Source: Phallus indusiatus (Eukaryota > Basidiomycota > Agaricomycetes > Phallales > Phallaceae). Taken from it: 64,000 bases of DNA. Below are positions 10,779 to 22,899 of the stretch, one piece after another. Numbering within the stretch: position 1 is the first letter of the stretch; each line of letters opens with the position of its first letter. The translations under genes were made by a program, and so were the position numbers. The notes beneath the pieces are model-generated. The model was not told where the DNA came from. It saw only the letters and a program-made list of their open reading frames with translations, and made no database searches. The stretch spans positions 1 to 64,000 of the forward strand of contig JAQFWX010000172.1 of the NCBI GenBank assembly GCA_027605045.1. The letters run 5' to 3'.

Positions 10779-10885
10779 CTCATCATTATCGTCGTCATTA
10801 AATATATAACTACAGTGTTAAAGATGTAGATACAATGTATTTATGTGTTTATGGATGATTATATCGATACAATTGGTTGGCTGGT

Positions 10886-11941
10886 CTACGTCAGAGGATC
10901 TTCATCCTCAATCGTTCTCTTTATCTTTAGCAGAATGGAAGTCTTCCAATTATCGAGACTGACAACGGCGTTGTACTCGACTATGTTAGCCGTGTACGTT
11001 TCAACATCACCACTCTCCAGCGCCTCGATGAGACTATTAACAAACTTGGCTTCCCTTGTTGACGGGAATGTTACGTCTTGGGTGCTGTATTTAGTCATAT
11101 TGCGACGGGCTGTTACTGTATCCTGTTTGGGAGGGTAGTAATTCAGTAAAAGAGTCATACAGGGTAACGTTTGGTGTAACGAACCCGCATAGCAAGAGCG
11201 CATAATAAGGCCCTTAGCCAGTACTCTTTAACGCTATACTTGGTAAGAGGTGATGTGAGAGAATAGTTGGCAATTCTCTCATAGTTTGCAATTGCGGCTT
11301 GGAACTCGTCTAGTTCAGCATGAAGATCAGCGGCATCTTTGTAGCACCCATTGGCGGTCCTGATTAAACAGGTTTTAGCAGTTTACGAGTTAGACAAACA
11401 AAATGAACATACGCATTTGCATCTTCTTGTGCATACCACTCAGCTGCACGTTCAAAGCTTTGGCAAGCCTTGCCAAGGTCATTATTCTCCTGAAGGTAAA
11501 TCTGACCGATCTCCTTCTCTCTATCAGCTGCTTGCCTGAACCGACCTTCCTTTGTTAGATAGGTCACTGTTTGTAATAATGCCTGTATAGCCACTACATA
11601 CGATCTAGTCAGACGAGGATGATGGCAAAGATGACAATCGTTTTCGTACAATCTGGGTATCCTTGCTTGTAGGCTTTCGCCGCATTCCACCATGCATTCG
11701 CGGCATCGTTGTTCTCACCAGATTTCTCCCGACATTCAGCTTCTTTCGCAAAAGAATCACCAGCAGACTTGAAATCCTTGTCGATTTTGTACTGATTGGC
11801 AGCTTGCTGGTAAAGATCACCGGCTTCTTCGTATTTATTCGACGACGAGCTGAAGCTGAACCATCCTCCGCTTCCAGCAGCAGAATCGAATTTCTTGTTG
11901 GCTTTAATTAATAATTCGTCTCCTTGACTCTTCGCAACCAT
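10886..11941 (-). CDS. SEC17: Alpha-SNAP, vesicular-fusion adaptor
   Basis: Alpha-SNAP recruits the NSF ATPase to SNARE bundles for disassembly after membrane fusion. The start MVAKSQGDELLIKANKKF and the helical repeats (SNKYEEAGDLYQQAANQYK, NDAANAWWNAAKAYKQGYPD, LGKACQSFERAAEWYAQEDA) are typical, as is the C-terminal VVSLDNWKTSILLKIKRTIE, the NSF-stimulating end. Only a handful of short introns, with positions readable from frame (for example near 11610 and 11400). Length is about 290 residues, normal for the family. It is divergent from PRP19, with 137 bp between the two ATGs. Confidence 0.93.
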
Positions 11942-12078
11942 TGACGTGGAGGAAGACTACAAAAGTCTAAAGTAAGCCAGAGGGGGGCAGTAGATATAGC
12001 CTTATGTCATACTTGTGGGCGTCAGTGGAGCGTATTGTCCACCTGGTTTTTTTTCAAACTTTCCCGGACTTTTGCGCC
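11942..12078. promoter_or_regulatory. Shared promoter of SEC17 and PRP19
   Basis: Only 137 bp separate the divergent start codons, so 5' leaders and both promoters must overlap here. No TATA box is evident. Confidence 0.6.
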
Positions 12079-13810
12079 ATGTTTTTCTGTGCCATCTCGG
12101 GTGAACCTCCTCAAGATCCAGTAATTTCTCAAAAATCAGGACACGTTTATGAACGTCGCTTGATAACAAAATACATCACACAAAATGGCACCGACCCTAT
12201 GACCGGGGAGAAGCTTGAGGAGTCGGACCTCATCACTGTTCAAGCTAGTGAGTAGTCACAAACCCTCTTGAAATATGTCAATTTTAGCCGTTTTATAAGA
12301 CATATCTCGGCGTTGACTATTCTGTTTGGAACTGGATTCTCATGCATTCGCTTTAGATCCCAAAACTACTGCTCCGCGTCCACCAAGCTTGACTTCAATC
12401 CCTACGCTGTTGCAAACTCTTCAAAACGAGTGGGACGCGCTTGTTCTCGAGACGTATGCTCTAAGACAACAATATAACTCAACGCGTCAAGAGTTGAGCC
12501 ATGCTTTATATCAACAAGATGCCGCGACACGAGTGGCTGCTCGTCTCCTTCGAGAGCGTGATGCTGCACGAGAGTTCGTTATCTTTGCTATCCTTTTCTG
12601 TTTTTCTTTTATTAATATTCTCATCTGTAGAGCACTCGCGAACGTCAAAGTTACTATGGGTTTAGAAACCGAGGGTGATGCTGAAATGCAAGAGGCGGCT
12701 GAAGAACCAGGTTTGCCTACAGACGTCGTAAACGAAATTGAAGAACTATCCAAATCGTCAGTCACTGTCATCCGTTGCCCATCTTTTTTTTTTTCTTACT
12801 GTTTTTACAGGTTGTCGTCTACCCGTAAGAAGCGTAAACCACCCACTGATTACCCCGCGGCAGCCCAAGTTGGATCATATAAAGTCAAGCAGACTATCGA
12901 ATCACTACATTCTTCTTCGACAACTGGAATCAACAGCCTGGCTCTATCGCAAAGCCAATCCTCTCTGTTCCTTACTGGTGGTAATGATAAGGTCGTTCAG
13001 CTCTACGACAGACAAGCAGATAAAGTTGCTGCAACTCTCAAAGGACATACGAAGAAGGTCAACGTTGTTGCGTTCCGCGAGAAGGAAGGCGAGCCTACTA
13101 TCATTCTTTCAGCCAGTGCCGACAAAACGGCCCGTTTATGGGAGCAGGATTCTGCGTCGGGTGAATACGCACCGAAACATACTGTCAAGACGCACAAGGG
13201 CGACGTTACAGGTCTTGCCGTACACCCAACCTTGTCATTGTTTGCATTAGCGTCAGCGGACAAGACATACTCGCTACACAACTTCAGCACAAACGCCTTG
13301 GTTTTCCAGTCTGCTTTGAGCGAATACGGTTTCACAACGCTAGGTATTCATCCAGATGGTGCACTTTTAGCACTCGGAACATCCCACTCCGCCATCCAAA
13401 TATATGATATTCGCTCCGGCAAAATCGGCGCATCTCTCGTCCCGTCTGACGAAAATGCTGGCTTTTTCACTGTTAACACGCTATCGTTCTCGGAGAATGG
13501 TTATCACCTCGCTGCTCCTTCCGCTAACAACACAGTTGCAATCTGGGACTTGCGAAAACAAAAGGAGGCGCACAATATTTCGGTTGGACAAGGGTCCAAG
13601 ATCAACAAGGTTCTTTATGACTATAGTGCGCAATTCCTTGGTATTGCCGGTAGTCAAGGTACAACTGTATTTGCCCACAAGAGCTGGGAGGAGGTTATCA
13701 AATTGACAGATGGGGATGTTAGCGATTTGATTATCTCGAGAGATGGAGCAGAAGTATGGTGTACGAGTGGTAGGACTGTCCAGGTATGGGGCGCGGAAGC
13801 GGACGCCTGA
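12079..13810 (+). CDS. PRP19: Pre-mRNA-processing factor 19, U-box E3 ligase
   Basis: Prp19 is the U-box ubiquitin ligase core of the NineTeen complex, which activates the spliceosome. Exons 12079-12247, 12357-12573, 12631-12756 and 12811-13810 join in frame to 503 residues, matching the family. Residues 1-56 form the U-box (MFFCAISGEPPQDPVISQKSG, YITQNGTDPMTGE). Next comes the tetramerising coiled coil (LLQTLQNEWDALVLETYALRQQ), a basic linker (RKKRKPPTDY), and a seven-blade WD40 domain with blades such as GHTKKVNVVAF, ILSASADKTARLWE and HKGDVTGLAVHP. The start is chosen because the U-box begins at that Met in known orthologues. Confidence 0.95.
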
Positions 13811-13996
13811 GACTTGTACAAGTGATGATGAAAATAGGGGATCCGCCGATGTTGTTTGTTATTTACTTCTAAAAAACCGCTGTAAAATATTGTTGATACA
13901 AAAAAATTGTCTTGAAATATTCTTTTTTTATCCTCGTAGAAGGGCACAAAACGTATTAAATAATTGCGTGATTCAACGAATGTATGAAAGTAAATG

Positions 13997-15504
13997 CTAT
14001 AACTCTGTCCACCCCGCTTCTTCGTCTCCTCCACCAAATACTGTCAAAAGGGAAATAGCAATCACAGCTCCTGTGTTCAAGCGGAAGCCATGGTACAATT
14101 GTCCAATACCACTAAACGTTATGCGATTCTCGTCCGCTTCCTCCGCTTCTTCTTTCTTCGGAGCTGGAGGATGTCTTTCCACAGTAACGGGAATCTCGGA
14201 CCGCTCCTCTGTTACGATTCGCCACATGGCTTCAACAACGCCGTGATAAGGTCTCGGCCGCGTCTCGACACATGCTTTAAAATCAGTCGAGCCCCGCGGT
14301 TGAATCTGCAATCGCCGTCGTACGGTTTCGAATGGCGAGATAATGACGTTGGCGAGACATCCTGCGGCGATTTCGCTGAACGTCATAACTAGTGGGTGTG
14401 TATCTTGTGTGATGCCCATACGTGAAGCTACTAGTATAGGCAGAGCTATGTTGGCCAGTGGGCGGGCTAGATTATCGAGAAGAGCGGGGATGAATAAGTG
14501 GGGGTGGAAGTAGAGGCTTTTGAGACCGCCTTCGTGTCTGATGAGATGGGCGAGAGCGTTGAAAGGGCCAGTATATGTCCTATGAAGAGGCATTGATGAT
14601 TGGCAGATTAAGCGAGTGCGAACGAGATCTAATGGGGAGAGGATAAGGCCGGTGAGAAGATGCGAAGTGATTGGAATGAGTAGAGATGGTGATGTATCAG
14701 AAGATGGAAATATGGAAAGCAAAACTTCTTGGAGTATGGGTTGTATTGTCGTTGAAAGCGTGTTTATGATACAAGATGTTAGTAGACCTTGAGAAAGCAA
14801 AAAAATGAATAATATTGATAAAAGTTGTAACAATTGAATAACATACCTTTCCATAAGCCGAACCAACCTTCATTTCGAAAGCGAACTATCTTTTTAATCA
14901 TACTCCACAACCCAGTAGTATTTGTCAATGGGATGACATATTCCGCTCTAGTACTTTCTTCGAGAACAGATTTCCTCACGACATATCCTTTTTCATCGAC
15001 ATGCCGTCGCTTGGGCGGTGGACGCGAAGGAGACGAGGATGATGGATCTTGAAAATACGCTTCGTCCGAGTCGTCGTCACTAATCTGGAATAGGCATTAC
15101 AGTGTGAATTTGACATAACCAACATTCATTGGTACCTCTTCTTCAATGATTGTTTCCTCCTCTAATTCTGTCTTTGCAGATCCAGCATCTCGCGGGTTCC
15201 ACTGAACTTGAAGCAGAATCTTGGCAACCTCCCAGGGCATGGCAATAGCAGTACCACCGTACTGCAATACAAATGTCCCGATGATAGAATGAAAGGTCCC
15301 TTTGATATCAAGTCTGACACCGTCATCGTAGGACAAACTCGGTGAAAGGTCGAAGACAGGGTTGGCGTTAATTCGCATTGACCATTCGCGGTCTGGCGAC
15401 GTCGACGATGAGCTGGAATTCTGAGGCATAGAAGGACGAAACGACCATGTTGAATTAGGATTTGAATACGTGTCTCGCAATGAGCCCGAGTTGGCGGAAG
15501 TCAT
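13997..15504 (-). CDS. UGO1: UGO1-like mitochondrial outer-membrane carrier-fold protein
   Basis: The N-terminus starts MTSANSGSLRDTYSNPNSTWSF, then a soluble region and three carrier-type segments: MPWEVAKILLQVQWNP, SPLDLVRTRLICQS and SPFETVRRRLQIQ, each following the P-x-D/E-x-x-K/R pattern. An acidic Ser/Pro-rich loop (EEETIIEEE, SDDDSDEA, PSSSSPSRPPPKRR) lies between the first and second. Ugo1 joins Fzo1 and Mgm1 in mitochondrial fusion; SLC25A46 is the animal relative. The N-terminal extension and linker argue against an ordinary inner-membrane carrier. Introns end the exons near 15120 and 14850. It is convergent with PRP19 (186 bp apart) and divergent from MES1. Confidence 0.65.
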
Positions 15505-15601
15505 TGGGGGAGATCCACGACAAAAAAAGGCTCTTTTGGGTTTCTGTTATGTCAGTGACGCCCACAAAGATCCAGTCTCGTCTCCGTTGGGATGCATGTT
15601 A

Positions 15602-15608
15602 TGAGTCA
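15602..15608. promoter_or_regulatory. Gcn4/Cpc1-type site upstream of methionyl-tRNA synthetase
   Basis: TGAGTCA, the canonical bZIP site for Gcn4-like general amino-acid control factors, lies 102 bp upstream of the MES1 ATG in the 205 bp gap to UGO1. Control of a tRNA synthetase by this pathway is well known in fungi; here it is inferred from one site. Confidence 0.45.
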
Positions 15609-15709
15609 CGCAGAGATAGGCGCCCTACATGCGCGGTGGTCTTTTAATATCCTTTTCTCGTCCATTTTTTGCCTTGTCCACCTCAGCAAGATCAAGATCG
15701 CAGAGATTC

Positions 15710-18419
15710 ATGTCTTCAAATATTAGAAAAGCCGATGGTTTACTGCGCCATGTTTCCCAAGCTGGTGAAAAAGTGTATGATACTTTTAAAAGCTTCAAGT
15801 CTTGATATTCTTGTTCACCGAAATTTACAACACCTTGCACAGATTGCCCAAAGAAGGAGAAACCAACATTTTAATAACATCTGCGCTTCCTTACTGTAAT
15901 AATGTCCCTCACCTTGGTACGTACTGATATAGGCCCAGCCTGCATATTTTTTGAATACTATCGTATCTCATCGCAGGTAATATTATCGGTAGCACATTGA
16001 GTGCCGATGTCTTCAGTCGGTGAGTCATCAAGTAGATTGTCCTACCTCGCACTGATCTTATTTGATCAGGTATAATCGTACGTGACTGGGCATCTCCATG
16101 TTAACTTTTTGTCGTCTCATCTCTCCCTAGGAACGCGGAATCGGAGGACGCTTTATGTCTGCGGGACTGATGAATACGGAACCGCTACCGAAACACAAGC
16201 CCTAAAAGAAAATATATCTCCAAAAGCATTATGTGATAAATACCATGAATTACATCGAGAGACGTATGAATGGTTCGAAATTGGGTGAGTATTATTCAAT
16301 GGCATGTATAATCTATCTAAAATGAATGCATAGTTTCGATATTTTTGGTCGTACTTCGACAGATCATCATAAAGAGTAAGTCTGCGTAAATGACCAAATT
16401 CGCAACCTCAACAAATTTTCTTCTAGAATCTGTCAAGATATTTATTTACACCTGAGCAAAAATGATCTTCTGGAGAAGCAAGTCAAGGATCAAACATTCT
16501 GCGAAGGATGTAATCGGTAAGCTTGACTACTGTCATCAAAGTGATATCTCGTTGATTTAATTTAGATTCCTTGCTGACCGGTTGGTAGAAGGAACTTGCC
16601 CGAATTGCGGATACGAGGTAACAGACGATTTCATTATTCTTTTATCCTGCCGAACCTACAACATAGCGCCTTATCTTTTCCTTATTCGTAGGATGCACGA
16701 GGAGATCAATGCGACGGATGTTCACGCACTTTAGACCCATTAGATCTAATTTCACCCAAATGCCAACGAGATCGAACCCATTCAGTCGTCGCCCGACCAT
16801 CTTCACATATGTATGTCAAATTAAATGACATCCAGCCTCGTTTAGAGGAGTGGATCAAATATTCTTGGAAAGCTGGCAAATGGGGACCTAATGTCATCAT
16901 CAACCATGAGGGTGAACTTATCGACGCTCGTTTGAAAGGCGGTCTTCGACCGAGTCCTGTCACTCGAGATTTGTTCTGGGGTGTACCTGTTCCGATTACG
17001 GGAAAAACGGCCGAGGATGAGGAGATGAAAGAAAAGGTTTTATGTGAGCTTCCGCTTTCTTTAATTTGATTTTCTTTAATTAACCACTACGATTGCGCGT
17101 AGATGTGTGGGTATGTCCTAGATCCTCATTTTTTTAATTTTGAAATGTGATGCTGATTTTCTTTTGCCAGTTCGATGCACCTATTGGATACCCTAGTATT
17201 ACAGCAAACTACACCGATGAGTGGCGACAATGGTGGCACAATCCGAAAAATGTCAAGTTATACCAGTTCATGGGTAAAGACAACGCTTACTTCCACGCTG
17301 TTTATTTCCCCGCGGTTTTATTGGGTGATGGAAGGGATTGGACCATGTTGCATCACATCTCTACAACAGGTATCATATTTTTTCTTTTCCTTTTTCCCGT
17401 TGGGACTAGACATCGTCTTATATCGATCCGCTAGAATTCTTGAATTACGAGGGCGGAAAATTCTCAAAATCTCGTAATCGCGGTGTATTCGGACCTGCGG
17501 CCAAAGAGACAGGTTTATCACCCTCAGTTTGGCGATATTACCTGTTATCGACCAGGCCGGAAACTTCAGATTCTATGTTTTCTTGGAACGAATTTGTAAG
17601 TTAATATAATTTTCTTTCTCTCCGGGATTTGTCGTTGTTAACGACAATCTAGATTACCGTCAACAACAGTATTTTATTAAACAAGTAACGTTCTCTTTAT
17701 AATTTCATAAAAAAATTCACCTGAATAATTTTTTTAGCTTTGGAAACTTTGTCAATCGAGTAATCAAATTCGTCGCCGCAAAATACAATAACGAAATTCC
17801 CGATGGTGGTGATGAACCCGGAGAAATACCAACGGATTCAAACGACCCCGACCACGCATTCCTAACCGAAATAAACACATTGCTTCAAAACTACATAGAA
17901 ACGATGGACGCTGTCAAATTACGATCAGGTTTACAAGTTGTCATGTCGATTTCCGCACGAGGCAACTTGTATCTCCAGCAATCAGGTCTCGGTAATGCGC
18001 TATTGGCCGAAAATCCTAAACGCTGCGCTCAAATCGTCTCGCGCGGTATCAATTTGATTTACGCACTTTCTGCAATTGTATATCCTTTCATGCCGAGCAC
18101 TTCCGAGTCTATCCTTTCTCAATTGAATGCACCCGCTCGTACCGTTCCGAGCGCGCTGAGCAATGATATTCTGCCGGGACATACTATTGGTGCTTCGGCG
18201 TATCTTTTCAAAAGGATAGAGGAGAAGCAGGCTGATATTTGGCGCGCGAGGTTTGGGGGTGGTTCGGATAATGCTGCTACCGCTGTCGCTGACGGTGCGC
18301 CGGGAGCTGCGAAATCGAAAGCTGGAGGCCAGAAGAAAAAAGAAAAGGTTAATAAAGCACCAGTTGTCAAGTCTGCGCAAAAGGTCAAGGAGACGGAGGC
18401 TAATTTGGAGAAAATGTGA
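15710..18419 (+). CDS. MES1: Methionyl-tRNA synthetase, cytosolic
   Basis: It charges tRNA-Met. Exon 1 (from ATG 15710) encodes [21 protein letters not shown], then after an intron [20 protein letters not shown]. The HIGH-type motif is PHLGN, followed by [13 protein letters not shown] double zinc knuckle ([24 protein letters not shown]), WFDAPIGY, the KMSKS-type loop GGKFSKSRN, and an anticodon-binding helical domain follow. The C-terminus is a Lys-rich tail ([13 protein letters not shown]) without the EMAP-II-like domain of some eukaryotic forms. Residues Tyr-Val-Trp before FDAP come from an 8 nt microexon at 17103-17110 (plus one base from the previous exon). The lack of a targeting sequence supports a cytosolic enzyme. 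The Gcn4-like site upstream fits its role. Confidence 0.92.
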
Positions 18420-18885
18420 TCTGTCACCAGAGCGTGATGAAAAAGAATAGATGAAGACTGGAATGTCGTCGTTTTGGATTATTCATACTGTTAAAGCTTG
18501 TGGCTAGATTTTGTTAAAATAATTGGTTGTAATTGGTAAATTAGTTCTGTTGAGTGTATCGGTATACTAAAATCAAATTTTCAATGTGCCTATTGTTTAT
18601 GTTCCAACCAAATTCTAAGCTCAAGCATTGTGCTCCGCGAAGTCCGATAACAAAGATCAATTTATAAGACTGTTTCCAGCAAGCATTATCGGCTTAATTT
18701 TTATGAGTCATTCTTATGATAATCGCTGGAGCTTCGCTTCCGATATTCAACAAATCGCGCCATCTTATCAGATATGATTCACTTAGACGCCCGAGCCGAG
18801 AAGTTTTTTAATGCCGTATGTCTACGTATTGGCACCGCCGTCAGCTTAGGGTTCCCTCCCACCACCATTACCAAGTCTACGTAGC
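18420..18885. other. Intergenic, MES1 to MTM1-like gene
   Basis: 466 bp holding the MES1 3' region and the carrier promoter. Nothing else recognised. Confidence 0.55.
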
Positions 18886-20095
18886 ATGGAGCCTCTACAT
18901 GCCAAAGTGGTTGGAGCGGTATGCGGGTCTACTATGACTGCATTAACAAGTACGTGAGAGAAGAAAAAAGAAGTTTGACGTAACTGAAATTTTCGATTAG
19001 TGACGCCCTTCGATGTCGTAAAAACTCGGTTGCAGACACAGATACCTGCTGGTCCTTCGTTCAGGGGTTCATCTCAAGTCTGTTGTACGCCTTCTAATGG
19101 TCAATGTGTTAGGAATATGTCATCTCTCGCTCGAGCGCATGCGTCGGCGGAAAATATTGTATGTTTATGGGAAAACGGCACGATGAAGACGGAGCGAGTT
19201 TCCGGATTTTCTGATGCCTTTACCAAAGTGTTGAGAACTGAAGGAGTTAGAGGTTTATGGAAAGGTGTTGGGACCACTTTGTTCGTCTTCTTTTATTTTT
19301 TGAGCTTTTTTCTGCGGGTTTTGAAATTGAAATTCACAGGATGATAACTGTTCCGTCGGCTTCAAGTTATATGGTAATCTACGACCAATTAGCACATACC
19401 GTACTTCCTCCAATATCACCAATACCTTCTATCACACCACTCGTATCGGGTGTCCTAGCACGAGCACTAGTTTCATCTATATCCTCCCCTCTCGAACTCC
19501 TCCGAACAAACCTCCAGTCAACACCAATATCACCAGACAAGCCCCACACATTCGCATCCGTCATCTCCGATATCCGTTCAGTATCACGCGCGCAAGGGAT
19601 AATTACGCTATGGCGAGGCTTAGGTCCGACCCTATGGCGGGACGTAACCTTCAGCGGGCTCTACTGGGCATTGTACGAAAAGTCCAAAAGGACGTTTGAA
19701 GAAAAAGGATACCATGGCGTTCCTGTTGCCTTCGCGAGTGGATCTGTCAGCGGTACAATAGCCGCTGTTATGACGAATCCGTTTGATGTCGTGAAGACGC
19801 GTCGTCAGGCGTTTCAAATGTCGACGACTACGACGGCCGCGGCGCAGCAGCAGGGGTCATTATCGGTTCTGATACATGTGTTACGGACGGAAGGTTCTGC
19901 GGCTTTGTTTGCTGGATTGACGCCTCGGATAGGTAAAATCGCTCCGGCGTGTGGAATCATGATTGGATGTTACGAGGTATGGATTGTACTTTATCTTTGA
20001 CTGTGTGCCCGATGAAACTGACGTGGGGTTTGTATTAATAGGGTGTTGGAAAATTGCTGACGAAAACGAGCCCTGAGCTAGAGGACGATCAATGA
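18886..20095 (+). CDS. MTM1: Mitochondrial carrier of the MTM1/SLC25A39-40 type
   Basis: Three carrier repeats are visible: MTPFDVVKTRLQTQ, SSPLELLRTNLQST and TNPFDVVKTRRQAF, each P-x-D/E-x-x-K/R. Exon 1 is short (MEPLHAKVVGAVCGSTMTALT). The large loop after repeat 1 contains a Cys pair, CCTPSNGQC, and a later VCLWENG, as in SLC25A39-type glutathione carriers, where matrix-loop cysteines sense iron-sulfur status. In yeast Mtm1 affects Mn-SOD metallation and iron. The last exon (20042-20095) encodes GVGKLLTKTSPELEDDQ. The inserted cysteines separate it from ordinary carriers. Function as glutathione importer is inferred from the family. Confidence 0.82.
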
Positions 20096-20813
20096 CCCAA
20101 TATACAACGGTGATTCAAGTTTTCCGGCTCGGTCATGATGGCCAAGTATGTTATGTTATTCTTACTCTCCCCTCCCAATCCAACCAGTTCAACCCTATTC
20201 TCCTCCATTCACTCAAAATGACATTTACTTCATCCCTGCAATAGTTATATCTATAATTACTGTATCCCATTACATAGAGTACATCCTACGGCGTACCAGT
20301 CTCAGGTACACCAGTAGATAGTGTCTAATTTAAGAGCCGATTTAGCTGACAAGCGATGTCCTCCAAGAAATGCGCTACATAAACTTCGACATCACCTCGC
20401 AGCAAATTGCTCGCAGTTCAGACAGATAAATGATGTAAAAATTGACTCATTTGTGCTAGTGTCGCAGTTGTGCTTTCTACGCGAGGGGTTAGCCGCTTAC
20501 ATAAACTGACTCCGGCCGCATTGACCGCTGCCCGCAAACACAGCCTGTTTGAAAACAACAAAGCCGAATGAATCATTAAAAGGACTGACTGGAGCTGGGT
20601 CTCCCTTGCAAGAAATTTCAAAAAACATGCGGTGAACATCTCCTATTCGCTCCCTCTGACTCTTTACCTTTGATTTTTAATCCACTGCAATTCGCTCAGT
20701 ATTCAACAACCCAACTTCCTCCGATAGCTCGGTGTTTTCTGCAACACAAAAGCTATCTCGTACAATCTGTCGAAATTAAGCTATTATTCTCATCTTTCAT
20801 ATTTCATGATATA
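20096..20813. other. Intergenic, 0.7 kb
   Basis: No coding frame with family features. Probably the 3' end of the carrier gene and the promoter of the next gene. Confidence 0.5.
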
Positions 20814-21436
20814 ATGCGTCTGCGTTTCTTCAAACGACGAACGCTATCGAAAGGCATTCCATCCAACGGCGTAACAGCTTCGTCCAGCGCTGCCGCCGCC
20901 ATCGCAAAAAAGGCGGGTACACAATCCAACAACGGCTGCTGGGAGGTCGTCGATTGTATCGAAATCTCACCTATCATAACTGCATCTTATCTCAACGACG
21001 GTACGTAATTGAAGCTTTTTGTGTCGTTTTGTACTTTATACTCATTATTACTTCCACTCTACAGGGTTCAATAATGCGTTAACAAGCATAGCACGTCAAG
21101 ACATCTCCCGAACTTATGTATTCTACGTTAGACCAAAGGATAACCAACACCAGAAAGAGTTAACACAACAGAGTGTCATCTTTGCACGCCGTCAACTATT
21201 AGTCGAGGCTCGTCGGCACGGCTTCAATTCTTTCATTCGAGAAGGGTATGTCGTGTCCCATAATACCTCTTCTTTGTTGTGTTCTTACAACTCCTTTCAT
21301 TTGTAGATGGAAACTTACTCTATTCCGAAATAACAATCGGTGGCGAATTGAAGTACGCTATACCGCCCGACCCGCTTTCATGAGCAGGAAATTCCAATCC
21401 CACACCCCACCTTTCCTTGAGATGCTTCGCGCGTGA
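20814..21436 (+). CDS. Small orphan protein, paralogue of the gene at 61771
   Basis: Three exons (20814-21000, 21065-21245, 21307-21436) join in frame to 165 residues. I do not recognise a named domain. The first 35 residues are basic and Ala/Ser-rich (MRLRFFKRRTLSKG); the core holds WEVVDCIEISP, RTYVFYVRPKDN and ARRQLLVEARRHGFN, then an EGWKLTLFRNNNRWRIEVRY block with TARPAF. The same arrangement, including RW...RYKVT and GIPARS, is found in the gene at 61771-62620, so the two form a divergent family. The basic N-terminus could be a mitochondrial presequence, but that is only a guess. No signal peptide or membrane helix is visible. Consistent introns and GT-AG splices support it as real. Confidence 0.72.
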
Positions 21437-22899
21437 GTTGAGACACATCTGCATGCTGATTCTCATAGCAGGTATGCTAACACGTTGCGATTGGCAGACC
21501 CCGATAAATCACCACCCCAGCCACCATCATAATCATCATCACTCATTGATTTATCGATCCCGTCTTCTCCATACACATCCTTCCATCCTTCTTTTTCTCA
21601 TTCTATTATCCATCCATCAAAGATCTCCACTTATTTAAGCTCTAATTTATTCCCTATCTCACGGTGACTTCCCCGCTCAAACTATCGTTATACCTCTCTC
21701 GAGATGGTTATGTTAGTTGTGGTCTCAATTGTTTCATTATTAGTGTACAAGTTTGTATAAATATCCGCATCAATCGGAATGCGCCATCTTTTAGAATTCT
21801 GTTCTTCATGCTTATCTCAACCGATGGTTTTATTACGAGAAGATAATTGCGCAGCTGTGCATGCAGCTCATGCCAGGTGGTCTGCGATCACGCCTCGCCA
21901 CGACCAACGATATTGAACATCATGGGGGAGAAGAACGAAGACAGACCAAAACAAAATCTTCGGCGGATCTTCGACCATTGTTTTTCAAATGCGCAGTTGA
22001 AATTGGCATCTCAGAAAGGATCATATTGGGATCATATAAAAAAAACTCTACGAAGGAATTTTTCTTTTCATATGATTTCAAAACAAGTTGCGTACTAGGC
22101 AGGCTCCCAATGGCCATGCGTTTGGATTATTTACATTTGCGTGGGGTGCACAGCCTCCCGCCAGCGATCACGCCAAAGTTGTTTAAAATTCAGTTCCTTC
22201 TTATCAGAATTCAGATCCTAAACCACAACCTGTCAATCCTGTAGCCACATTTTTGACATCACAATTGACGTTCACTGGTCACCCGTCGCGCTGCGCAGTG
22301 CATGACACACTGCATATGTAGTACATATGTACTACACAAAGCGAGAATTCAACGGGTCATCGATTCATCGCGAGTTTAATTTTGCAATACGATATCACAA
22401 CATACAATTTCATCGTCTAGTCCCGAGTCAGAAAGCATCACGCGTCCATAGAATAGAAAAAGTCCATTTTTAATTTTGAATGCAGCATCGGAAAGAATTC
22501 GGACGAGTGATCACCGTAATGGGCCGGAATGCCACGCGTGCGGCGTGCACGGTGCGATAATGTTGGTTGCATCATCATCATCTATCTCCGAGAGTCAAAA
22601 ATATCTTCCCCAATCTCGGGGATGTAGTCTGATGTAGTCCGTAAGCTCCATTTAAAGCCGGAGCGTTTATTGAATGTATAACGTGGTTTGATTTAATTTT
22701 AGAAACAAAGCTTGTTTATCGATGCAGTGTACACAATATATATCAATAAAGCTACAGACACGTGCTCTCATCCGTCAAGTAAATAATTTACATGGATATT
22801 TTTCTTTGCGGTAGAATACACATGCGGGAAAAGTAGGTATGAGAGGGTAAGATCCGTATGAAATACAAACAAACGTGAGTATGTCGTGAATATGGATAA
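21437..22899. other. Intergenic, 1.5 kb
   Basis: No gene recognised. A perfect palindrome at 22318-22335 is listed separately. The right part is the 3' region of the Zn2Cys6 gene. Confidence 0.55.
22318..22335. repeat. 18 bp perfect palindrome
   Basis: GTAGTACATATGTACTAC reads the same on both strands. It could be a dimeric regulator site or chance; no neighbour gene makes a role obvious. Confidence 0.7.

Noticed and set aside
13743..14246. 167-residue plus-strand frame
   Set aside because: Shadow of PRP19 and UGO1; no domain.
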